A stretch of DNA of 14,594 nt from Yaniella flava (GTDB lineage: Bacteria > Actinomycetota > Actinomycetes > Actinomycetales > Micrococcaceae), in NCBI RefSeq assembly GCF_039529295.1, contig NZ_BAAAMN010000038.1:1-14594 (forward strand), given 5' to 3'. Made by a program: the position numbers and the translations under genes. Below the pieces are notes generated by a model that made no database searches, was not told the origin of the DNA, and was given only the letters and a program-made list of their open reading frames with translations. Positions 5,633 through 12,716 of this stretch are shown here, piece by piece. The first letter of the stretch is position 1. Every line of letters begins with the position of its first letter.

Positions 5633-8494
5633 TTATTTGGATTGGCGTTGTCGGAGCGACCAGGTCAGTCCGCCCAGCACCGCCAACGCCAGGGACGCAG
5701 CCCCGATCAAAGGCCACTTGCCGGAAAACACTCCGGTCAGTGGCAGCTCGCCTGGGGCCAGTGGTTCATTGACGAACGATTCGTCAAAGACGTATTCGCG
5801 TCCGGTTCCGCTGATCTGGAACTCTTCGGTTCCAGAGATCAACTGGAACCCGGCCGGGGCTTGGGTTTCTTCTAGCGTGTAGTCACCCCAGTGCAGGCCT
5901 TCCACCCGAATGGTGCCGGCGGTTTCGATGACGTCGTATTCGCCGTTGTCAACAACTGCCAGCTCTCCGAAGCCATCCGGTCCGGATAACGACCACTCCG
6001 AATCTGCTAGTGGGTCACCGGTGGCATTGGTTTTTTCCCATTGCACGGCACCCGGCAGATCAATGTTGATGAACGTACATTCAATGGCGGTATCCTGCTC
6101 AATGGTCAGCTCACCCCCAAGGACCTGCTGGTCTTCTCCGTCGACGGTGCAGACGATCTCTTGGAGTTCGTAGCCGACTGCTGCAGCCTCCTGGCCGTCA
6201 GCACCGTAGGTTTCGGACAACTGGTAGGTGCCTTCCGCAACACGTTGGGTTTCACCGTGTTCAAAGACCAGCTCGTCATCCTCCGAGGTGGCAAACAGGT
6301 TCCAATCGGTTAGGACTTCGGGAGCGCCATATTGGGTTTCGAATGCCTTGTACAGCGTCAGGGTGGGGATCGCAATGTTTTCGAATCCAACATCGAATGC
6401 ATAGTCCAGGTCAGTGCCCTGGACAGCAAAATCCACGCTATCTTCCAGCAGTTCGTAGCCATCCGGGGCAACGGTTTCTTCCAGGGTGTATTGGCCCCAG
6501 TGCAGCCCCTCCACCCGGAAGTATCCGTCACGGTCATCAGCGTCATGCTCACCGTTATCGGTGATCGGCACTTCGCCGAAACCTTCCGGACCGGTCAGCT
6601 GCCATTCGGAACCGGCCAACTGGTTGCCGTCGGTGTCGACCTTCTGCCAGACCACCGTGCCGGGTTGATCCGCATTGGTCAGCACACACTCGGTTGCAGT
6701 GCGATCCTCGAGAGTCACACTGCCATCACCGGCCACCGGAATGTCTTGTCCATCGGCTGTGCAGGTGATGTCCGTCAGGTCATAGCCGGCATCACCCGGT
6801 GCCATGTTGTCCCCGAAAAACTCCGAGATGGTGTAGTCACCCGCCTCAACGCGCTGAGTTTCCTCGTGGGCAAATTCCATGGTGTCGCCACCATCTGGCG
6901 TTGCAGTCAGCGTCCAGTCGTCGGTGTCTTCAGGCGCACCATACTTGGTATCAAATGCTTTGACCAGCGTCAGCTCGGTGTCAGACAGCGGTGCGTTGGT
7001 GAACTCACACGCGATGCTCTGACCTAGCTTCGTAACGGTGACATCAAATGTCGTGCCTTGGCCACTGTCCTGCCAGCCGTCACCATCAGTACAGACCCAG
7101 GAGGTGTCATAGTCATCTGGCAACGCAGATTCTGATCCCTCGGCCATCGCCTCGCTGATGGAAAAAGTGTCTTGATACAGTGCGGGGACAGGACCAATCT
7201 GGTGCTCCTGGCGCCCGGTGGCCGAGCCTTCGGTGATTGCTTGTGCAATCACGTCATTACCGCTGTGCATCTCGAGCGTGAACTGATCATTGTCGTCTTT
7301 TCGATCGACAACGTTTTTGGTGACCTCAATTGAGGACGGCGAACTACAGCCAGCCAAGTCCGTACTGTTCCTGAGCACGTTCTGGGGAGAACCAATCTGC
7401 TGCCACGTTGTGGGGTTGTACTTGTAAAGGTAACTCGAGGTACCCAGATAAATCGATCCGTCAGCATCGAAAGCGATACCGTTCGCGTTAGCACCGCCTG
7501 TTCCACCAAGCGTCTTCATTTCTGTGGATGATGACTGCAGTTCGTCACCGAGTGACCCCTCCAATTCGCCAGCCGTGATCGTCCCGATGGCAGCCTGGCT
7601 GCCACCACTGATGAGGAAGAAGAGGTTGCCCTGATCGTTGAAGGCCATGTCACCGTTAGCTGCGCTGATATCTTCTGTATCAATGCCAGTATTGACATAA
7701 CCGACATACTGCACCGAGTTCGACGCTGCATTGTATTTCCAGATGCGGAACTGATACTCATAGACTTTTGTCTGCCACCAACCAGAGCCGTAGCTATAGC
7801 GATAATGTCTCTCATACCCGCCGAAGTAATAATCGCCGGTGTTAAGATCCACTGCACCGGCAACTAAATCACCGCTGAGCCCATGGGTGTAAGTTACTAG
7901 AGACTCTGGTGCACTACCCGGCCCATTCCAGCGGTAGATCGTTGCCCGCGTCTGGGAATCTCGATGATAAGCGTACGTTGGGGTTCCGCCGGAACCGATA
8001 CCAATGCCGTTGAACGCATTGCCGGTACCCCGGGAACCAAAGTTTGCAAGTTCGGTACGTCTACCGGATGGGTTGATTTCATAGACCTGCCCTGCTCGTC
8101 CCATGCTGTACACATAACCGGGCTCACAGGTCAGCGCACTACCAGATTGTGCAGGAGCGTTCAGTGGCTCACTTTGCACCGCTTCTTGGTCCGCCTCCTC
8201 AGCAGGGGCCGGAGCTTCGGTCGGTTCGGCTGCTTCGGCCGGTTCGTCCGGTGCCGTGCTGACTGACGCTTCAACGGTGGGTTCAGGGGATGAAGACTGC
8301 TCGGTGGCAGGTGATGCTGCATCGTCGGGAGCTGTAGGCGGCACTGATGGCACTGATGTTGTCGTCTCAACTTCACTCGTGGGTGGCGTAGCGTGTTGAT
8401 CGGCTACAGCGGCTCCACTGGGCAGGATCAATACTGCGGACACGAGCGCCACGGCCATTGCCGCAAATCCGCGGCGAGGCGAGGCTAACTTCAT
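5633..8494 (-). CDS. LPLTG-anchored tip adhesin with beta-propeller-like head and Cna-B stalk
   Basis: A 953-residue surface protein, probably the pilus tip. The signal peptide ends near AVA-DQ (residue 31). Residues 33-118 are a Pro/Glu/Ala/Thr-rich linker. Residues about 121-385 form a head with repeated blade-like motifs (GQVYEINPSG, VDLNTGDYYFGGY, GDMAFNDQGNLFFLISGG, NGIAFDADGSIYLG), bounded by C123 and C383, which could form a disulfide. It resembles the propeller-like DUF6923 type of domain. Then come one diverged Cna-like module (388-502) and a twofold A-B repeat: A 507-609, B 612-709, A' 711-811, B' 814-912. Each B has an E-box (YTLEETVAPDGY, YTLEETQAPAGF), and each A-type module has a Cys pair (578/603, 782/806; also 468/496). 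LPLTG is at 917-921, then a helix and RQRQSK. ATG 8494 has AGAGGGG upstream. It is the first gene of the operon. No thioester or von Willebrand A motif is seen. The ligand is unknown. Confidence 0.92.
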   Translation of the reverse strand: MKLASPRRGFAAMAVALVSAVLILPSGAAVADQHATPPTSEVETTTSVPSVPPTAPDDAASPATEQSSSPEPTVEASVSTAPDEPAEAAEPTEAPAPAEEADQEAVQSEPLNAPAQSGSALTCEPGYVYSMGRAGQVYEINPSGRRTELANFGSRGTGNAFNGIGIGSGGTPTYAYHRDSQTRATIYRWNGPGSAPESLVTYTHGLSGDLVAGAVDLNTGDYYFGGYERHYRYSYGSGWWQTKVYEYQFRIWKYNAASNSVQYVGYVNTGIDTEDISAANGDMAFNDQGNLFFLISGGSQAAIGTITAGELEGSLGDELQSSSTEMKTLGGTGGANANGIAFDADGSIYLGTSSYLYKYNPTTWQQIGSPQNVLRNSTDLAGCSSPSSIEVTKNVVDRKDDNDQFTLEMHSGNDVIAQAITEGSATGRQEHQIGPVPALYQDTFSISEAMAEGSESALPDDYDTSWVCTDGDGWQDSGQGTTFDVTVTKLGQSIACEFTNAPLSDTELTLVKAFDTKYGAPEDTDDWTLTATPDGGDTMEFAHEETQRVEAGDYTISEFFGDNMAPGDAGYDLTDITCTADGQDIPVAGDGSVTLEDRTATECVLTNADQPGTVVWQKVDTDGNQLAGSEWQLTGPEGFGEVPITDNGEHDADDRDGYFRVEGLHWGQYTLEETVAPDGYELLEDSVDFAVQGTDLDYAFDVGFENIAIPTLTLYKAFETQYGAPEVLTDWNLFATSEDDELVFEHGETQRVAEGTYQLSETYGADGQEAAAVGYELQEIVCTVDGEDQQVLGGELTIEQDTAIECTFINIDLPGAVQWEKTNATGDPLADSEWSLSGPDGFGELAVVDNGEYDVIETAGTIRVEGLHWGDYTLEETQAPAGFQLISGTEEFQISGTGREYVFDESFVNEPLAPGELPLTGVFSGKWPLIGAASLALAVLGGLTWSLRQRQSK

Positions 8495-8524
8495 GTGGGT
8501 CCCCTCTTCAAAGTTTTCGAAATA

Positions 8525-8547
8525 ACACCCCGGAGTCTGCGGGGTGT
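8525..8547 (-). promoter_or_regulatory. hairpin in the pilus operon leader
   Basis: ACACCCCG (8525-8532) and CGGGGTGT (8540-8547) form a perfect 8-bp stem with a 7-nt loop, 30 bp upstream of the adhesin ATG. On the minus strand it is followed by TTATTTCG, a weak T-run. It could be an attenuator or a 5' stabiliser. No riboswitch family is recognised. Confidence 0.5.
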
Positions 8548-8606
8548 CAGAATAAGTGTGGTGATGTCGTTAGATGCTGGTGATGTTCTCCAAGAATCCT
8601 CCACCA

Positions 8607-8636
8607 ACTATAGGCACCGTGCGGGAGTTTTCTCCA
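8607..8636 (-). promoter_or_regulatory. candidate sigma-70-type promoter of the pilus operon
   Basis: On the minus strand, TTGGAG (8636-8631) and TATAGT (8612-8607) are separated by 18-19 bp. This gives a predicted start near 8600 and a leader of about 105 nt containing the 8525-8547 hairpin. It is inferred from sequence match only. The spacing is slightly long, which would fit a promoter needing an activator. Confidence 0.4.
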
Positions 8637-8661
8637 ACGGATTTTAGCTTCCGCGCATAAA

Positions 8662-8800
8662 TCACCCTCCCCTCCGCCCTTGCATATGCGCATGTCACCC
8701 TCGTATTCGCACTGAATCACCCGGCCTATCACCCACTGATGCTGTCGGCCCACCCGCAAGGGTCACCCTCTGGATTTTTCGCTCACCTCGCACCTCACCC
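8662..8800 (-). promoter_or_regulatory. array of seven GGGTGA-type hexamers upstream of the pilus operon
   Basis: Plus-strand TCACCC (GGGTGA on the operon strand) occurs at 8662, 8695, 8717, 8729, 8763 and 8795, with one TCACCT at 8783. Successive spacings are 33, 22, 12, 34, 20 and 12 bp, all near multiples of 11, so the motifs lie roughly on one face of the helix. All are in the same orientation, and the array starts about 60 bp upstream of the predicted transcription start. This is the layout of an activator or response-regulator binding region. The protein is not identified. Confidence 0.5.
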
Positions 8801-8900
8801 GAGATCTCCAGATACTCGTATATTCAATAAAACTGCTGAGTAAATATCGGCATGAAAAATTATTTACATGTCCTTTTACGTCGAAGCCCATGACAAATTG
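8801..8900. other. AT-rich stretch without a gene
   Basis: The DNA between the hexamer array and 8900 is clearly more AT-rich than its surroundings (for example TATATTCAATAAAAC, ATGAAAAATTATTTACATG). No credible ORF is seen on either strand. It may be an upstream promoter element or bent DNA belonging to the pilus control region, or the edge of an old insertion. Confidence 0.35.
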
Positions 8901-9002
8901 CCCCGGTGAGGTCGGCGTAGTAGTCCGAAAGTGGGTACCAAGACACTGCTTCAGTGTGATCGCGCCTTCAGCTGGGCAAGAGTGTGCAGCCACGCTGAAG
9001 GG

Positions 9003-9545
9003 TCAGGGAGGCTCCAGCCACAGGAAAGGACAAGGCGCACAACTCCCGAGGGTATCGGGATGGGTCATATTGCGGCTATTCCGGTGGATAGTACCGGGTG
9101 GTTGGTCGCCGGCCGAGTACTTTTGGACGTGGATGGTGCGATCGCCCACCGCATGTTCCTCCGTGGATCCAACACCGGGCTGGAGAGCAATCGGGTCGCC
9201 ACGATTCGGTGTCACGGTGTTGGCATCTTCAGGCTGAGCATCGGGTGCAATGTCCAGGCGATCACCGGATAACTCGTGCAGTTCGGGTCCGCCGTTTCGC
9301 AGGTGAGTAGTGCGGTTGCGACGACATCCAGCAGATAACCATTCAGCACAAACGGTGTCAGATCAACGACATGGTCACGGTCGGCCCTGCCGTCGGCGAC
9401 GACGACTGCAAACTACACGCTGCGAATCTGCCCGGGCAGCACCGGATTCACCTGCGAATCATTCGGTATAACCACAAGATCCGCACCGAAATCAAAGCTC
9501 TGCGGCTCGCCGCCCAAGTTGCCGTAGCCGTTTCCGGCGGCCACG
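9003..9545 (-). pseudogene. possible decayed secreted-protein gene
   Basis: Minus-strand frames read like a real but broken protein. From 9545 one frame gives GNLGGEPQSFDFGADLVVIP, NDSQVNPVLPGQIRSV, a stop (TAG at 9416-9418), then in the same frame DLTPFVLNGYLLDVVATALL. Near 9285 the protein-like reading moves to another frame: GGPELHELSGDRLDIAPDAQ, NRGDPIALQPGVGSTEEHAV, RTIHVQKYSAGDQPPG. At least one stop and one frameshift would be needed to join these. I do not recognise the family. It may be a chance reading in GC-rich DNA, since no RBS or start supports it. Confidence 0.3.
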
Positions 9546-9593
9546 CGCTAAGTCAGGTGATACTACCGCGTGCCAGCAAAGAGGAACCCGGAG

Positions 9594-10094
9594 TCAGTCG
9601 GTGTCAGCGGGCGCTACTACTGGTCTCACCAGGGCGAACAGGCCAAATACGAGTGCTAAAGCACCAGCGATCAGGGTGATCACCGGCCAAAACGTCGTCA
9701 TAGTCGCGGCAACTTCTAACCACCCGGTGAAATGCCCGGCAATCCGGTTGCTGGCGTTGGTGGTTGCAGCCATCGGATCGGCCAGCACTCCGACGGCGAA
9801 CCAGCCCACCGCCGCGCCAAGTAACGCACCGACTCCGGCGACGATTTTGCGCCACATCCCCGAGGTGACCAGCAGCCCGGCGGCCGCGATCATCAACACT
9901 ATTCCGAAGGGCAATAACAACGCGTGCATGGAACCACCGGACATCAGCGGGATGCAGCTGGTATTGGTGCCGACGAGCGTAAACGACACCCAGCGTTGCG
10001 ATGCTGAGATGGCTGCTGTGAGTCCTGTCAGGCCAAGAGCAGCTGCCAAAAATGCTGTTCCATTATCCTTGCCCCCACCTTTGTCGATGAACAT
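9594..10094 (-). CDS. four-helix membrane protein, resembling the tryptophan-associated membrane family
   Basis: There are 166 residues from the ATG at 10094, which has GAGGAAGG just upstream. A longer start at ATG 10127 would sit inside the 14-bp palindrome and has no RBS. Predicted membrane helices fall at about 13-31, 57-77, 83-104 and 136-156. Conserved-looking points are QRWVSF after helix 1, a small-residue GSMHALLLPFG entry to helix 2, RKIVAGVGALLGAAVGWF in helix 3 and FWPVITLIAGALALVFGLFA in helix 4. This pattern is that of the Trp-operon-associated hypothetical membrane proteins of actinomycetes (TIGR02234 type), although no trp gene is nearby. The function of that family is not established. 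The palindrome upstream may control it. Confidence 0.7.
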   Translation of the reverse strand: MFIDKGGGKDNGTAFLAAALGLTGLTAAISASQRWVSFTLVGTNTSCIPLMSGGSMHALLLPFGIVLMIAAAGLLVTSGMWRKIVAGVGALLGAAVGWFAVGVLADPMAATTNASNRIAGHFTGWLEVAATMTTFWPVITLIAGALALVFGLFALVRPVVAPADTD

Positions 10095-10119
10095 GCCTTC
10101 CTCAAATCTGCGACCACCA

Positions 10120-10152
10120 GCTGTCATTACTATACATCATAGTAATGACAGC
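10120..10152. promoter_or_regulatory. perfect 14-bp inverted repeat, probable operator
   Basis: GCTGTCATTACTAT (10120-10133) and ATAGTAATGACAGC (10139-10152) are perfect complements around a 5-bp spacer ACATC. It lies 26 bp upstream of the preferred start of the membrane protein gene and holds TATAGT/TACTAT sequences that could serve as a -10 element in either direction. Symmetric arms of this length with an AT-rich centre fit a dimeric repressor site of TetR, MarR or PadR type. No regulator gene is adjacent. Confidence 0.6.
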
Positions 10153-10210
10153 AGATGCAGTGCAGGGCCGGTCGGTAGCAACACGGATTAGGCGCATGTG
10201 CGCAAAATAC

Positions 10211-10717
10211 TTATACGGACGCAGGATCTGGTTGCATAGTCAGGCGTTTATGACGCTGCCGTACCGCAGGTAATGACACGCCGAAGTGTCGAGCCTGCTG
10301 AGCGATGGAGTAACCCATACCCTCGAGGCGATGAATCTCATTTTCTGGCATCAATAAAGCACCTGCAAATTCGTCGGCAAAGAACTCGTGCAAGTCGTAA
10401 TCATTGCCTCGGGTATCTGTAAAGGAATAGTCCTCGTCAGACGCGACGGAGCTACGTTCCACTATGTGGCCTAATTCATGTGCCCAAGTAAACCGTCGAC
10501 GTACCGCAGGTTCTGCCGAGTTAAGAACAATGTCAGCTGCGCCGCCAGGCTGCTTCGAGACAACCCCAGAGAAACCACCATCTAGCGGCATCTCGTACTT
10601 TACTGCATCCAGAGCTTCAGTAATGGGTCCAAGCTTAACGGGGTACTCGCCATCCCAATGCGCATCGAGCAGCACCTGTGCTTCACGATGAGCTCTTATA
10701 TAGGCTAATTCGTCCAT
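10211..10717 (-). CDS. ImmA/IrrE-family zinc metallopeptidase
   Basis: A small soluble zinc protease of the family that cleaves or releases Xre-type repressors in mobile elements and stress responses. It has 168 residues from the ATG at 10717, which follows a strong GGGGGAGGAATT site (a GTG at 10747 would add 10 residues without better support). Zinc motif HELGH is at 80-84 (H80, E81, H84), and EFFADEFAGALLMP is at 111-124 with E111 as the likely third ligand, both diagnostic of the family. The C-terminal part YSIAQQARHFGVSLPAVRQR (136-155) is a helix-turn-helix-like segment usual in this family. The Xre-type partner normally encoded next to it is absent. The upstream ORF is cut off by the IS110 element 150 bp away. 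Confidence 0.92.
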   Translation of the reverse strand: MDELAYIRAHREAQVLLDAHWDGEYPVKLGPITEALDAVKYEMPLDGGFSGVVSKQPGGAADIVLNSAEPAVRRRFTWAHELGHIVERSSVASDEDYSFTDTRGNDYDLHEFFADEFAGALLMPENEIHRLEGMGYSIAQQARHFGVSLPAVRQRHKRLTMQPDPASV

Positions 10718-10737
10718 AATTCCTCCCCCGTTAGCAT

Positions 10738-10872
10738 CTAAGTACACCAGATATCCGGCAGGATAGATGGTGGGCCGGTCCAGTTCTTGGGCATGATCTT
10801 GTGCCCCCAGTCCTTGATGATCCGGGGGGTGTTTTCACCCGGGAATTGGTCGCGGCGGATCGTGGATCGCTA
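10738..10872 (-). pseudogene. 3' remnant of an ORF upstream of the ImmA/IrrE gene, cut by IS110
   Basis: The minus-strand frame ending at TAG 10738-10740 reads RRDQFPGENTPRIIKDWGHK, then MPKNWTGPPSILPDIW. It ends 20 bp before the peptidase ATG, so it would have been the preceding gene in the operon. It stops abruptly at the left end of the IS110 element (in-frame TAG at 10870-10872). The composition looks like a genuine C-terminus, but I do not recognise it, and it does not look like an Xre repressor. Confidence 0.35.
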
Positions 10873-10882
10873 ATAGAGGCAC

Positions 10883-11044
10883 GACGCCCCAGCAGATCAG
10901 ATAGCGGGTTTGGGTAGGGCTTGTTTTCTAACGTGGATGCCGAGCATGAACCGCCCACCGACACCACTATTTTGGGACTGGCCGTTATCGGTTTGAGCCA
11001 ACCGGATCAAACCAAGGGATGCTAGCGACCAGGAGGGGTCTGAT
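10883..11044 (+). ncRNA. candidate bridge RNA region in the IS110 left end
   Basis: IS110-group elements encode a structured bridge RNA in the non-coding left end upstream of the recombinase gene. This stretch is in the right place and of the right length. It contains GGTTTGA (10990-10996) complementary to TCAAACC (11007-11013) with a 10-nt loop. An overlapping alternative pairing, CGGTT with AACCG, also exists. Exact ends, loops and guide segments could not be worked out by eye. Confidence 0.3.
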
Positions 11045-12284
11045 ATGACGGCATTCAACCTTGACCAGTACGCGTTATTCATTGGCTTGGATGTGGGCAA
11101 ATCCGAACATCACGCCACCGCGCTCACCGCGGACGGGAAGAAGGTTTATGACAAGGCGTTGCCCAACAGTGAACCGAAATTGGTCCAGCTGCTGACCAAG
11201 CTGGTGGACCAGCACGGGCCAGCGTTGCTGGTGGTGGATCAGCCCGCTACCATTGGTGCCCTACCGGTGGCGGTGGCTCAAAGCCTGGACGATGTGGAGG
11301 TCGCTTATCTGCCAGGACTCACGATGCGCCGGGTCGCTGATCTGCACGCGGGTAGCGCGAAAACGGATGCCCGGGACGCCTACATCATCGCCGAAACCGC
11401 GCGCACCATGCCCGCCACGTTGCGAGCCATTGCGGTCTCGGATGAGCAGATCGCTGAGCTGGCCGTGCTGGCTGGATTTGATGATGATCTGCTGTCTCAG
11501 ACCACCGCCACCCGCAACCGACTCCGTGGGCTGCTGACTCAAATCGACCCGGGCCTAGAGCGGGTGGTGGGACCCAAACTCGAGCACGCCGGGGTGTTGG
11601 ATGCCCTGACCCGCTGGCCCACCCCGCAGGCCCTGAAGACCGCTGGGCGGGGTCATGTGCGCAAGCGTATTGCTAAACACAATCCCCGGCTGGCAGCCAA
11701 GCTCACGGACGAGCTGTTTGCCGCTTTGGATGCTCAGACGGTGGTCGTGCCCGGCACCAGTGCGGCTACCACTATTGTGCCGATGTTGGCATCCCAGCTG
11801 GCCGAGCTGTATACCCAGCGGGCAGCGGTGTTATCGCAGGTGGAAGCGTTGGTTGATGCGCACCCTCTTTCCCCGGTCCTGACCTCCACGCCAGGTGTGG
11901 GTGTCAGGACTGCTGCTAGACTCCTGACCGAAGTTGTGGGGTAAAGAGTTCAAGACCGCCGGCCACTTGGCTTCCTACGCCGGTATCGCACCCACCACGC
12001 GGCGCTCAGGTACGAGCATCCGTGGGGAATTCGCCAACCGCGGCGGCAACAAACGCCTAAAATCCACCTTGTTCAATAGCGCCTTTGCCTCCTTGAAGTC
12101 CAAAGACCCGACCTCGCGCACCTACTATGACAAGAAACGCGCCGAGAAGAAAACCCACAAGCAAGCAGTCATCGCCCTAGCACGACGGCGCCTCGATACC
12201 CTGTATGCCATGCTGCGCGATGGCACCTTCTACCAAGCCCCCACACCTCAAAAAACGGACCATAATCTTGCCAAAGCCGCTTGA
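11045..12284 (+). pseudogene. IS110-family transposase, frameshifted
   Basis: The ATG at 11045 follows AGGAGGGG. The N-terminal RuvC-like DEDD domain shows GLDVGK (D16), VVDQPATIG (D65) and KTDARDAYIIAETAR (D108, D111). The second half has the Transposase_20 helix-hairpin-helix STPGVGVRTAARLLTEVVG and, in the next frame, KEFKTAGHLASYAGIAP, RRSGTSIRGE and RGGNKRLKSTLFNSAFA. The first frame ends at TAA 11942-11944. The second frame is open from 11934 to 12284. GTGGGGTAAAG at 11936-11946 has one G too many: with GGG the sequence reads EVVGKEFKTAG, exactly as in family members, giving an intact protein of about 412 residues. The two pieces are therefore one gene broken by a +1 insertion in a G run (or a sequencing error). 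Programmed frameshifting is not typical of IS110. Confidence 0.9.
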
Positions 12285-12302
12285 CAAAAATGATAGAGGC
12301 AC

Positions 12303-12716
12303 CCCCCGTCACATCATAACTCATTTCCAGGGACGAGAATTCACCTGCGCAAAACATGTGGATTGTGGTGTGAGTTATTCACAGGCTATCAATTTGTGTC
12401 ACTGCATAGCTATAGCTCCACGCTGCTAGCGCTTTTCAGCGCACGTCAGTGAATGCATAGACACATCGGCGAAATGCTTCCGCCTGTTCAACCGCCTATG
12501 GATTGAGCCGGTGCAGACCATACCGGATTCGCCCTTGCATGACTCAAGCAAACTTACCGTTGAACCAGATTGGACGACGATTAATCGGCTCTCCCGAGGA
12601 CCTACGATTGGTTACACGCAGTGCACCCAGCGCCAGATCCGTGCAACGACGCCTTTGCAACATCACATCGGAAAAGCCATAATGACGACGTCAGGGTCAT
12701 TTGCGCTCTACTCGGG
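12303..12716. other. stretch without a recognisable gene
   Basis: This lies between the IS110 right end and the next gene remnant. Short ORFs exist on both strands, but none has a start with an RBS or a protein-like composition over its length. Two DnaA-box-like 9-mers (12357-12365, 12375-12383) face each other here, but nothing else suggests an origin. Confidence 0.5.

Larger units (their letters stand above)
10873..12302 (+). mobile_element. IS110-family insertion sequence
   Basis: It carries a single DEDD/Tnp20-type transposase, has no terminal inverted repeats and about 160 bp of non-coding DNA ahead of the transposase, as expected for the IS110 (not IS1111) group. The 10-mer ATAGAGGCAC occurs at 10873-10882 and again at 12293-12302, giving an element of about 1420 bp between repeat copies, a usual IS110 size. 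The transposase is frameshifted, so this copy is probably inactive unless the shift is suppressed. Confidence 0.75.

Noticed and set aside
6332..7027. 231-codon plus-strand ORF opposite the adhesin gene
   Set aside because: Antisense shadow of the repeated Cna-type modules, with no recognisable domain.
8662..8800. Reading the hexamer array as a CRISPR array or tandem repeat
   Set aside because: Repeats are only 6 bp and spacers vary from 6 to 28 bp. No longer conserved unit is present.
8547..8993. Two short minus-strand ORFs (70 and 76 codons) upstream of the adhesin gene
   Set aside because: No RBS, unlikely amino acid composition, and they overlap the promoter region and hexamer array.
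9601..10191. 196-codon plus-strand ORF opposite the membrane protein
   Set aside because: Ala/Pro/Thr-rich shadow of a minus-strand gene with four clear membrane helices and an RBS.
12357..12383. Two DnaA-box-like 9-mers (TGTGGATTG and TTATTCACA) facing each other
   Set aside because: Only two imperfect or near-consensus boxes, with no AT-rich unwinding element, dnaA or replication gene nearby. Probably chance.
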